From Minisyncoccota bacterium (GTDB lineage Bacteria; Patescibacteriota; Minisyncoccia; Phycocordibacterales; UBA5272): a DNA stretch of 44,863 nt. Positions 33,121 to 40,053 of this stretch are shown one piece after another. The notes under the pieces were generated by a model. The model did not search any database. It saw only the letters and a list, made by a program, of their open reading frames with translations, and was not told the DNA's origin. The translations under genes and the position numbers were made by a program. Numbering within the stretch: the stretch's first letter is position 1; each line of letters begins with the position of its first letter. The stretch is taken from NCBI GenBank assembly GCA_018061825.1, contig JAGOTK010000001.1, positions 12,837 to 57,699 on the forward strand, written 5' to 3'.

Positions 33121-33744
33121 TTACAGATGAGATCTCAAAAGCATCTCATATTCCCCTTTAAAGATTCTTTTTGAAAAAATAAATACTACATAAACTATAA
33201 AATATGCAGAAAATACATCTATAGAGTAGTGAAGATGTCCTAAAAGGACAAGTCCTGCCATCACTATAGATAAAGCGATAAATAATATTTTAAAAAATCT
33301 ATTCCTCCAAAATAAAAGAGCTAATAAAAAAGCATATCCGACATGACCAGAGAAAAACAAATCTGTACCAGTACTAAAGCCAGCATAATATTGTATATTT
33401 GGAGGAGAGAGATGTGTCAGTATTAAAAAGAAAGCACGTACAGCAAAAAATATACCTGTAGCGATTAATATAAAAGGTGCTCTTCTAGGATTCAATAATG
33501 ACAAAATAATAGCTATGCCACCCATAAAAAATATGGCAAAGAAAAACCAAAAACTAACTTCTAAAGTTGGTAAATTACTCAAAAATAAATCTTCTGCTAC
33601 TGGGCCTTTTATTGTAGTAGTGTATGCATAAGCAAAATATGTGACAAAAAGACCAAAAGCAAACAGTAATGTCCCTATTAGCATATTTTGTAATGTTTTT
33701 TTATGTGTAAAAACTTGTTTGTAGCTTCTCAATAATTCTTTCAT
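33121..33744 (-). CDS. PAP2-like (sphingomyelin-synthase-type) membrane phosphatase
   Basis: 207 residues, about six hydrophobic segments. The catalytic pair lies in DLFFSGHVGYAFLLALLFWRN (SGH) and LGHLHYSIDVFSAYF (H-x3-D), the pattern of the PAP2_C branch, whose best-known members are sphingomyelin synthases. In bacteria these move or hydrolyse phospho-head groups of lipids; the substrate is unknown. Confidence 0.8.
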   Translation of the reverse strand: MKELLRSYKQVFTHKKTLQNMLIGTLLFAFGLFVTYFAYAYTTTIKGPVAEDLFLSNLPTLEVSFWFFFAIFFMGGIAIILSLLNPRRAPFILIATGIFFAVRAFFLILTHLSPPNIQYYAGFSTGTDLFFSGHVGYAFLLALLFWRNRFFKILFIALSIVMAGLVLLGHLHYSIDVFSAYFIVYVVFIFSKRIFKGEYEMLLRSHL

Positions 33745-33784
33745 ATTTTTATATTTAATATAATTTTAACACATTTTTAAATTA

Positions 33785-33818
33785 AAAATAAAAAACCTAT
33801 AGAAATATAGGTTTTTTA
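33785..33818. terminator. Terminator near tRNA-Ser
   Basis: AAAAAACCTATA/TATAGGTTTTTT hairpin, symmetric. Confidence 0.85.
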
Positions 33819-33826
33819 TTTATTTG

Positions 33827-33911
33827 CGGAAGTGGTGAGATTCGAACTCACGATGAGTTTCCCCATGCCGGTTTTCAAGACCGGTGCCTTCAACCACTCG
33901 GCCACACTTCC
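33827..33911 (-). tRNA. tRNA-Ser (UGA)
   Basis: 85 nt with long variable arm. Acceptor GGAAGTG/CACTTCC, anticodon loop CTTGAAA (TGA), T-loop TTCGAAT, discriminator G as in other tRNA-Ser. Confidence 0.96.
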
Positions 33912-33967
33912 TTATTTGTCAGAATAATATATCACATTTTTTATTTTGATGCTATACTTTCAAAATT

Positions 33968-34465
33968 ATGAAAATAGTGATACTTGATAATACAAGAAGC
34001 TCTTTAAATGTAGGCTCTATATTTAGAACCAGCTCTGGGATTGGTGTAGATAAAATATATCTATGCGGTATCACTCCTACCCCATTTGAAACTGGTAAAA
34101 AATTTGAAGGACAAAATAAAAAAAGAAAAGATTTTGTAAAAACTTCACTCGGCTCTGAAGATGAAATATCTTGGGAATATAGAGAAAATATTTTGGATCT
34201 CATAAAAGAATTAAAAGAAAAAAATAAAGATGTAGATTTTGAAATAATAGCTCTAGAGCAAGATGAAAAAAGTGTAGATTATAAAAACCTTAAAATAAAA
34301 AATCAAAATATTGCTGTAATAATAGGTAGCGAAACAGATGGAATACAAAAAGAAGTTCTTGATCTATGTGATCAGATCACTGAAATACCAATGCTAGGAC
34401 TCAAAGAAAGCTTAAATGTTACAATCGCCTACGCTATTTTGGCTTACAAAATCTGGGATAAATAA
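33968..34465 (+). CDS. SpoU/TrmH-family RNA 2'-O-methyltransferase
   Basis: 165 residues, one SPOUT domain. Motif 1: LDNTRSSLNVGSIFRTSSGIGVDKIYLCG (N and R typical). Motif 2: AVIIGSETDGIQKEVLDLC (G-x-E-x-x-G-I). Motif 3: EIPMLGLKESLNVTIAYAILAYKI (S-L-N-V). Binds S-adenosylmethionine in a trefoil knot and methylates a ribose in tRNA or rRNA; target unknown. No N-terminal RNA-binding domain. Between tRNA-Ser and a small charged ORF. Confidence 0.92.
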   Translation: MKIVILDNTRSSLNVGSIFRTSSGIGVDKIYLCGITPTPFETGKKFEGQNKKRKDFVKTSLGSEDEISWEYRENILDLIKELKEKNKDVDFEIIALEQDEKSVDYKNLKIKNQNIAVIIGSETDGIQKEVLDLCDQITEIPMLGLKESLNVTIAYAILAYKIWDK

Positions 34466-34482
34466 AAGCAAAGTAATCGTGT

Positions 34483-34511
34483 TTGTTAAATATTTCTTTA
34501 TACAGTATAAT
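34483..34511 (+). promoter_or_regulatory. Promoter of the small charged protein gene
   Basis: TTGTTA (34483-34488), 17-nt spacer, consensus TATAAT (34506-34511). Confidence 0.7.
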
Positions 34512-34536
34512 TTAGACAGCTTTAAATTAGTACATA

Positions 34537-34713
34537 ATGGAAAATGAATTGAAAAACAAATCTACCCCATCTTCTGGAAAAGATTCTACTGAATCAAATA
34601 TAGACACTAAAAAAGAATCTAAAATTATAGATTTAGAAGAATTTAAAAAAGAAAAGGAAAGAAAAAAAAGATCAGAAATTTATAAAAAAATTCTAAACAG
34701 AAAGATGGAATAA
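34537..34713 (+). CDS. Small highly charged protein (58 residues)
   Basis: ORF MENELKNKSTPSSGKDSTES...KIIDLEEFKKEKERKKRSEIYKKILNRKME. The N-terminal half looks disordered; the second half is one long charged helix. A consensus promoter lies just before it and a terminator just after, so it is very likely expressed. No family recognised. Confidence 0.7.
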   Translation: MENELKNKSTPSSGKDSTESNIDTKKESKIIDLEEFKKEKERKKRSEIYKKILNRKME

Positions 34714-34736
34714 AGAGGTTAACCCCTCTTTTTTTT
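34714..34736 (+). terminator. Terminator of the small charged protein gene
   Basis: AGAGG/CCTCT-type hairpin (AGAGGTTAACCCCTCT) followed by T-run. Confidence 0.8.
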
Positions 34737-34737
34737 G

Positions 34738-34809
34738 TGCTCTCGCGGGGAATCGAACCTCGATCACAGGTACCGCAAACCTGCATTCTATCCGTTGAAC
34801 TACGAGAGC
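34738..34809 (-). tRNA. tRNA-Arg (GCG)
   Basis: Acceptor GCTCTCG/CGAGAGC, anticodon stem CAGGT/ACCTG, loop TTGCGGT (GCG), T-loop TTCGATT. Position 34 is G, not the A (inosine) of the usual bacterial tRNA-Arg(ACG). Confidence 0.93.
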
Positions 34810-34847
34810 TAAAGTCCCTCCATAAATAAAGGAGGGATCTAGGAATA

Positions 34848-35114
34848 TTATTTTTCTAGTTTAGCAATTGCTCTTACTAATCTAGATTTTTTTCTATCTG
34901 CTGTACCTTTTTTAATTATCCCTCTTTTTGCTGCTTTATCAAGTGCTGCAAAAGTTTTTGGTAAATTATTTTCTGCTTCTTTTTTCTTATTTCCAACAAT
35001 TAAAGAGCGAGTAGTCTTAACCTCCTCTTTCATTATCTTTTTTCTCTTATCATTCACCACTTTTCTTTTCTCTGCAGAGCGAAAGGCTCTTTTAGCTGTT
35101 TTTGTTACTGCCAT
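34848..35114 (-). CDS. rpsT: 30S ribosomal protein S20
   Basis: 88 residues, all basic helices, a normal size. Begins MAVTKTAKRAFRSAEKRKVVNDKRKKIMKEEVK and ends with the conserved DKAAKRGIIKKGTADRKKSRLVRAIAKL. Binds 16S rRNA early in 30S assembly. Monocistronic. Confidence 0.95.
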   Translation of the reverse strand: MAVTKTAKRAFRSAEKRKVVNDKRKKIMKEEVKTTRSLIVGNKKKEAENNLPKTFAALDKAAKRGIIKKGTADRKKSRLVRAIAKLEK

Positions 35115-35193
35115 AAAATTTTATAATTCTTTTTTATATTTTAAATTAATTTAAATAAATTATTAGTATATATGATACTACATTATAGAAAAA

Positions 35194-35226
35194 AAATAAA
35201 GCCAATATTTTGATCGGCTTTATTTG
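35194..35226. terminator. Terminator between the guanylate-kinase-like gene and rpsT
   Basis: AATAAAGCC...GGCTTTATT hairpin. Confidence 0.75.
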
Positions 35227-35239
35227 AAAAAAAGTATAT

Positions 35240-35863
35240 TTATCTATAAAAAGTTGGAGTATATTTATCTTTAAAATTTTGTGTAAAAGATAATAAATTA
35301 TTATTTACATTTTCTATAAAAATAAACGACTTTTCATTCTCTTTAGCTAAAAAATACTCCTCGACAGCTGTATACTGTCTTTTAAATAATTCTTTTCCTT
35401 CAATTTTTTGTCTGGATTTGATATTATTTTCTACTGACAAAAATAAATCTTTAATACTAAAATCACTTAAAGGATTTATATCTCTCCAAACAAAAAATGA
35501 AATTACTTTAAATTCATACTCAAGATCTTTATTATTTTTTATAAATAAAGCACCTTTTAAGTCTATATCTAAGACAATATCTTTCTCTTCAATAAAAGCT
35601 TGTCTTAGACATGATTTTGGAGTTCCGTAATAATCATTATGAACTTTTTGAAATTCTAAAAAGAAATCTTCATCAATCTTTTTAAGAAAGTCTTCACTTG
35701 AAAGACTGATGTACTTTTTCGCAGAAAGTAAATCTCTTTCTGAGAGAGCTTTAGTCGTCAAAGATGTTGGATAAAAAATTGAAATGTAATCTTTCTTAAT
35801 AAATTCTAATAATGTTGTTTTTCCAGATCCTGATACTCCAGAGATTGTTACTATTTGGGACAT
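35240..35863 (-). CDS. Guanylate-kinase-like protein
   Basis: 207 residues. P-loop SGVSGSGKTTLLEFI at 8-22. GMP-site landmarks are present but altered: TSLTTKALSERD in place of S-x-T-T-R-x-x-R, then FQKVHNDYYGTPKSCLRQAFIEEKDIVLDIDLKGALFIK with Y-Y-G-T-P and D-I-D. The lid arginines are not clear. Canonical Gmk makes GDP from GMP; with these changes the substrate is uncertain, so I give no symbol. Unlike nearly all other genes here, it has a full Shine-Dalgarno sequence (AGGAGG) 5 nt before ATG 35863. Confidence 0.8.
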   Translation of the reverse strand: MSQIVTISGVSGSGKTTLLEFIKKDYISIFYPTSLTTKALSERDLLSAKKYISLSSEDFLKKIDEDFFLEFQKVHNDYYGTPKSCLRQAFIEEKDIVLDIDLKGALFIKNNKDLEYEFKVISFFVWRDINPLSDFSIKDLFLSVENNIKSRQKIEGKELFKRQYTAVEEYFLAKENEKSFIFIENVNNNLLSFTQNFKDKYTPTFYR

Positions 35864-35868
35864 TTTTC

Positions 35869-35874
35869 CTCCTT
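35869..35874 (-). promoter_or_regulatory. Strong Shine-Dalgarno of the guanylate-kinase-like gene
   Basis: Minus strand AAAAGGAGGAAAAATG: AGGAGG with 5-nt spacing. Other genes in the window rarely show any. Confidence 0.75.
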
Positions 35875-35994
35875 TTGTTTTAAAATGTTTTTTGAATTAA
35901 TTTTTACTGAATTTAAATTAACATAAAAGTCTCTTTTTAGCAATATTTATATTTTAGGTTATAATGCTTAAATGGGTGCTTAAATATAAACAAT

Positions 35995-36564
35995 ATGAAA
36001 AACAAATTAAATAAATTAGCAATCAGTTCTTTACTTGCAATTATGCTTGTAGGAGGTCTAGCTTCAGCACAGACAGCCACAGACACTAAAGTATCTACTG
36101 AAGCAAGTAGTGCGCCTATCGTATCCCCTTTTAATAAGAGCTATCGTGATGGCAATATGATGGATAATGGTAATTGGAACAACAAAAATGGAAATAGAAT
36201 GTTTAATAATGAAGAAGGATGGAGATCTATGATGCCAGCATTTGTAGCAGGTATGATAGGCGTAAGTATTTTCTTCAGTATTATAGGTCTTTTATTACTC
36301 GCCTTTTGGATTTGGATGCTTGTACATGCGACTACACATGACATAAAACATAAACCTCTATGGTTATTAGTTATTTGGTTTATGCATATAATAGGAGCTG
36401 TAATCTATTTCTTTGCTGTTAAAAAAAGATACGAAGCAGAAATGCAAGAAGATTGTGGTTGTGATTCATGTACTTGTACAGATGAAGAAAGCGCAGCTTT
36501 TTGTGAAAGTGAAGAAATTAAATGTGCTTGTGGAAAAGGAGAAGTATGCGTGTGCAATAAATAA
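35995..36564 (+). CDS. Secreted/membrane PLDc_N-like protein with Cys-rich tail
   Basis: 189 residues. Signal peptide MKNKLNKLAISSLLAIMLVGGLASA, an Asn/Met-rich spacer (DGNMMDNGNWNNKNGNRM), then two membrane segments, the second pair reading FWIWMLVHATTHDIKHKPLWLLVIWFMHIIGAVIYFFAVKK, the pattern of the PLDc_N (phospholipase D-nuclease N-terminal) family. The last 36 residues have nine cysteines (CGCDSC, CTC... C... CAC... CVC), a metallothionein-like metal or redox tail. With signal removal and two membrane passes the tail would lie outside the cell. Terminator follows. Confidence 0.75.
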   Translation: MKNKLNKLAISSLLAIMLVGGLASAQTATDTKVSTEASSAPIVSPFNKSYRDGNMMDNGNWNNKNGNRMFNNEEGWRSMMPAFVAGMIGVSIFFSIIGLLLLAFWIWMLVHATTHDIKHKPLWLLVIWFMHIIGAVIYFFAVKKRYEAEMQEDCGCDSCTCTDEESAAFCESEEIKCACGKGEVCVCNK

Positions 36565-36587
36565 TCTATTTTAAAAGATTTAGAAAG

Positions 36588-36616
36588 AAAAACACTATAG
36601 ATATAGTGTTTTTCTT
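36588..36616 (+). terminator. Terminator of the PLDc_N-like gene
   Basis: AAAAACACTATA/TATAGTGTTTTT hairpin. Confidence 0.87.
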
Positions 36617-36679
36617 TTTATAAAAAACTATTTTAAAAAATTATCCCCTTTTTAATAAAAATGTTAAAATATAAAAATT

Positions 36680-37276
36680 ATGATCTCATATCTTTCTGGA
36701 AAAATAAAAAATATAAATGAAAAGTCTTTGACATTACTTACTCAATCAGGTGTTGGATACTCTGTCTTTCTTACAATAAATACACTTTTTTCTTTAAAAG
36801 AAGGAGAGGAGCTAGATATATTGATACACACAGTAGTAAAAGATGACGCAATAAATCTTTATGGATTTACAAAAGAAGAAGAGCTTTTTATGTTTGAAAA
36901 ATTAATCACCGTATCTGGAGTTGGTCCAAGATCGGCTTTAAATATTTTATCTGTGAGCAGTATTCAAAATATAGCAATAGCAGTAGAAAATGGAGATGCA
37001 AATCTTTTAAATGGGGTTCCTGGAGTAGGTAAAAAAAGTTGTGAAAAAATTGTCATAGAACTAAAAGGTAAGCTTTCTAAGTTTATAAAAGAAAATATAA
37101 ATTCAACAGACCATCTTCATATAGGTGAAGAAAGTGATGCTCGCCTTGCTCTTATAAGTCTTGGATATTCTGAAAAAGAAGTTAATAATGCAATAAAAGA
37201 AACCAAAGAAAATAAAGATTTATCAAAAAAGAAAGCAAATGAAATAATTAAAGATGTTTTAAAATATTTAAGATAG
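36680..37276 (+). CDS. ruvA: Holliday junction branch migration subunit RuvA
   Basis: 198 residues, normal size. N-terminal OB domain MISYLSGKIKNINEKSLTLLTQSGVGYSVFL; tandem helix-hairpin-helix LITVSGVGPRSALNIL and LLNGVPGVGKKSCEKIVIELKGKL; C-terminal domain III (DARLALISLGYSEKEVNNAIKE) that docks RuvB. Tetramer that holds the junction open. ruvX lies elsewhere in the window; ruvB and ruvC are not seen. mutM follows 82 bp later on the same strand. Confidence 0.96.
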   Translation: MISYLSGKIKNINEKSLTLLTQSGVGYSVFLTINTLFSLKEGEELDILIHTVVKDDAINLYGFTKEEELFMFEKLITVSGVGPRSALNILSVSSIQNIAIAVENGDANLLNGVPGVGKKSCEKIVIELKGKLSKFIKENINSTDHLHIGEESDARLALISLGYSEKEVNNAIKETKENKDLSKKKANEIIKDVLKYLR

Positions 37277-37357
37277 CTCTCAAAAGCTATACTTTTATTT
37301 TTTTTAATTATAGTAAAAAGTTTTTAAATAACCTGATTTTATAACTAAAATAAATAT

Positions 37358-38257
37358 ATGCCAGAATTACCAGAAGTAGAATCCTTACGATTAGGTTTAA
37401 AAAGAAAAATCATCAAAAGTAAGATAATCGATGTAAAGATAATAAAGCCAAAATTAGTTTCTGGAAATAGTACTTTAAGAAAGATAAATAATAAGAAAAC
37501 AATAGAATTTAAAAAAGAAATTTTAAATGAAATAATAATAGATATAAAAAGAATTGCTAAAAATTTAATATTAGAATTAAGTAATGAAAAAATTTTAATC
37601 ATTCATTTAAAAATGACAGGACAGCTTGTATTTGTAGATAATAAAAAAGAAAAAACACTCGGTGGTCATCCTATAATAAAAAGCTTCACTGATGATTTGC
37701 CAAACAAACATACTGCTATAATATTTAATTTAGATAATGGAACTCTTTTTTATAACGATGTACGTATGTTTGGATATGTACTTTATTTTAAAAATATTTT
37801 AGAGGCCAAAAAGCATGGATTATTTAAAAATATAGGCCTTGACCCATTTGATAAAAACTTCACTTTAGAATATTTTAAAAAAGAAATAATAAAGAAAAAT
37901 AAAAACTTAAAATCAGTACTTCTTGAGCAAAAAATAGTCACAGGCTGTGGAAATATTTATACAGACGAAGTATGCTTTGCTTCAAAAGTATTACCAGAAA
38001 GAAATTGTAAAAATTTAAAAGATAAAGAAATAAAAGATCTCTATAAATACATAAAAAGTATTTTAAATACCGCTATAGAAAATGGAGGCTCATCTGTGTC
38101 AGATTATCTTTTAGCTGATGGAAGTAAAGGTAACTATGCAAGATTTCATAAAGTATATGGAAAAGGAGGAAAGGAATGCAAAGTCTGTAAAAATATTTTA
38201 GAAAAGAAAATCATATCAGGAAGAGCGACTGTGTTTTGTAGATATTGCCAAAAATAA
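37358..38257 (+). CDS. mutM: Formamidopyrimidine-DNA glycosylase (Fpg/MutM)
   Basis: 299 residues. Starts PELPEVESLRLGLKRKI with catalytic Pro2 and Glu3; HLKMTGQLVF with catalytic Lys; the helix-two-turn-helix LLEQKIVTGCGNIYTDEVCFASKVLPER; and a C-terminal zinc finger CKVCKNILEKKIISGRATVFCRYC. Removes oxidised purines and nicks DNA by beta/delta elimination. In a row with ruvA, so both belong to repair. Confidence 0.97.
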   Translation: MPELPEVESLRLGLKRKIIKSKIIDVKIIKPKLVSGNSTLRKINNKKTIEFKKEILNEIIIDIKRIAKNLILELSNEKILIIHLKMTGQLVFVDNKKEKTLGGHPIIKSFTDDLPNKHTAIIFNLDNGTLFYNDVRMFGYVLYFKNILEAKKHGLFKNIGLDPFDKNFTLEYFKKEIIKKNKNLKSVLLEQKIVTGCGNIYTDEVCFASKVLPERNCKNLKDKEIKDLYKYIKSILNTAIENGGSSVSDYLLADGSKGNYARFHKVYGKGGKECKVCKNILEKKIISGRATVFCRYCQK

Positions 38258-38262
38258 ATTTT

Positions 38263-38529
38263 CTAATAATCTAGCTTGATAGTATTTGCTTTTGGAAAAG
38301 ATGAAAAGGATTTTTCTTTTTCATCTTTTTGATCTTGCGAAGATTCTTCTAAAGAAGTATCGACAGTAGATTGATTATCTAGATTAGTCTTATCTTCTTT
38401 ATTGTTAATAACATCAAATGATCTTATGGGATTATTTTCATTTACATTCACTCTTTGTGGACCACCAGTCAAATACCATATAAAAAAAATAATCCAAAAA
38501 ACTCCAAAAATTTTCCAAAATGTAGACAT
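38263..38529 (-). CDS. Small single-pass membrane protein
   Basis: 88 residues. One N-terminal membrane segment (WKIFGVFWIIFFIWYLTG), then an acidic, Ser/Asp-rich outer tail (NNKEDKTNLDNQSTVDTSLEESSQDQKDEKEKS). No family recognised. Converges on mutM with 5 bp between stops. Confidence 0.6.
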   Translation of the reverse strand: MSTFWKIFGVFWIIFFIWYLTGGPQRVNVNENNPIRSFDVINNKEDKTNLDNQSTVDTSLEESSQDQKDEKEKSFSSFPKANTIKLDY

Positions 38530-38572
38530 GCTTTTATCTAAAAATTATATCACAGTGAAATAACTAAATTTG

Positions 38573-38645
38573 TGCCCCCGGCAGGGATCGAACCTGCGAC
38601 CTTCTGCTTAAAAGGCAGCTGCTCTACCGACTGAGCTACAAGGGC
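38573..38645 (-). tRNA. tRNA-Lys (UUU)
   Basis: Acceptor GCCCTTG with CGGGGGC (two G-U pairs), D arm GCTC/GAGC, anticodon loop CTTTTAA (TTT), T-loop TTCGATC, discriminator A. Confidence 0.95.
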
Positions 38646-38734
38646 ATCGGTAATTAATCTTAAAATACTATAGAAATAATTTTTAATACTAATCGTGGAA
38701 ATAATATATCATTTTTTTAAACAAAAGTCTATAA

Positions 38735-38768
38735 ATAAAAAGCAGTCAATAATGACTGCTTTTTATTT
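38735..38768. terminator. Terminator between the GYN-rich gene and tRNA-Lys
   Basis: AAAAAGCAGTCA/TGACTGCTTTTT hairpin. Confidence 0.86.
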
Positions 38769-38784
38769 GAGATGTTTATTAAAT

Positions 38785-39228
38785 TTATTTACCAAATATA
38801 AATCCTAGATTTATAGAAAAACCAGATCCGTACCCTTGACCATATGGATATCCATAGCTATATGGATAATATGAGCCCTGAGTGTATACGGGATAATATG
38901 TTGTGGCTTGTGTATAGTAATTATTATTACCACATCCATTATAGCCAGTATTCCAAGAAGATCCACAACCAGAATTACATCCATAAGAATAAGAACATCC
39001 AGAATTATAACCACTGTATGAGTTATAACCATAATTATTATTGTATCCAGTATTATAATTGTAGCCATATCCAGAATTATAGTTATTACCATAATTGCTG
39101 TAACCACTATTGTATTGATTGTTGTATCCATTTCCTGTCGTATACCACATTTGAGCATTTGCTTTTGAAGACAAAGCACCCATAAAAACAACTGTGAAAA
39201 TAAACATTACAAATAAAGCTTTTTTCAT
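38785..39228 (-). CDS. Secreted Gly/Tyr/Asn-rich low-complexity protein
   Basis: 147 residues. Signal peptide MKKALFVMFIFTVVFMGALSSKANA. The mature part is made of imperfect NSGY/NYGY/NTGYN repeats, with a short Cys cluster (CSYSYGCNSGCG) and then QGSYYPYSYGYPYGQGYG, and ends GFSINLGFIFGK, an amphipathic strand. This resembles adhesive or amyloid-like surface polymers more than an enzyme. Other reading frames over the same bases are shadows of the repeat. Confidence 0.75.
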   Translation of the reverse strand: MKKALFVMFIFTVVFMGALSSKANAQMWYTTGNGYNNQYNSGYSNYGNNYNSGYGYNYNTGYNNNYGYNSYSGYNSGCSYSYGCNSGCGSSWNTGYNGCGNNNYYTQATTYYPVYTQGSYYPYSYGYPYGQGYGSGFSINLGFIFGK

Positions 39229-39320
39229 ATTTTTTTTAATAATAAATTTAATAAAACTTAATAATATATATATTATATACTTCTATTAAATCCTTGTCAA
39301 GTGCTTAATTTTCTTAAAAA

Positions 39321-40049
39321 TTACAACTCTAATATGAATTTTTCAATTGATCGCATCAGATTTATCTCTCCACTATTTGCTTTCATTGCCATTAATGATA
39401 ATTCAAATCCAAATTTCTCTATTTCTTCTTTTGTATATTTTATGTCTTTTTCTTTTAACTTATAAAATCTATAATAATTATTCTTATCACCATCCAGATA
39501 TGCTGACCATATCATTTTCCATTTCCACCAGACTGCTCCATGAAGTGCTTGAGCTTCGGCGTCTTCCCATTCTAAATATATATTTTGAAATTCTTTCCAA
39601 GCTCCCTTTTTATCTCTTTTTTCTATAAGATCACAAAAATAAAATGGTTCTATATCTTTTTTTAAAATATCCTCTTTACAATTAAAAATATTTTTTAAAA
39701 GATTTTCTTTTTCTAAAATTTTTTCTATTTTTAAAACAGAAGGAGGTAAAGCAAAAGCTTCATTTAAAATGAATACATTATCACTTTCTAAAATGCTTTT
39801 TATATTTTTATACAAAAATTCGCGAGACTCTTCTTTAAATAGAAGATCATCTAATTGTATCAATATTTTTTCACCAAAAAGAGATACACTTTCAAAATAA
39901 CTAGGAAGTATAGAAATATTTTCCAAAGAAATATTTTCTACTTTTAATAAAGTATCAAAATCAATTTGTTCTTCTTTTAAAAGAAACTTAATTTCTTTTT
40001 TTGCAAATTCTCTTTTTTTTACATTTGTACCAAAAATAAAATAAAGCAT
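39321..40049 (-). CDS. holA: DNA polymerase III delta subunit-like protein
   Basis: 242 residues, shorter than E. coli HolA (343). Begins MLYFIFGTNVKKREFAKKEI (altered nucleotide-binding fold); LFGEKILIQLDDLLFKEESREFLYKNI matches the delta domain where the clamp is bound; the C-terminal helical collar is shortened (AQALHGAVWWKWKMIWSAYLDG). Loads the beta clamp with delta-prime and tau. It starts 4 bp after polA's stop. Confidence 0.8.
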   Translation of the reverse strand: MLYFIFGTNVKKREFAKKEIKFLLKEEQIDFDTLLKVENISLENISILPSYFESVSLFGEKILIQLDDLLFKEESREFLYKNIKSILESDNVFILNEAFALPPSVLKIEKILEKENLLKNIFNCKEDILKKDIEPFYFCDLIEKRDKKGAWKEFQNIYLEWEDAEAQALHGAVWWKWKMIWSAYLDGDKNNYYRFYKLKEKDIKYTKEEIEKFGFELSLMAMKANSGEINLMRSIEKFILEL

Positions 40050-40053
40050 AAAA

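Noticed and set aside
38811-39191. Long frames on both strands over the GYN-rich gene
   Set aside because: Repetitive codons create open alternative frames; only the frame with the signal peptide is credible.
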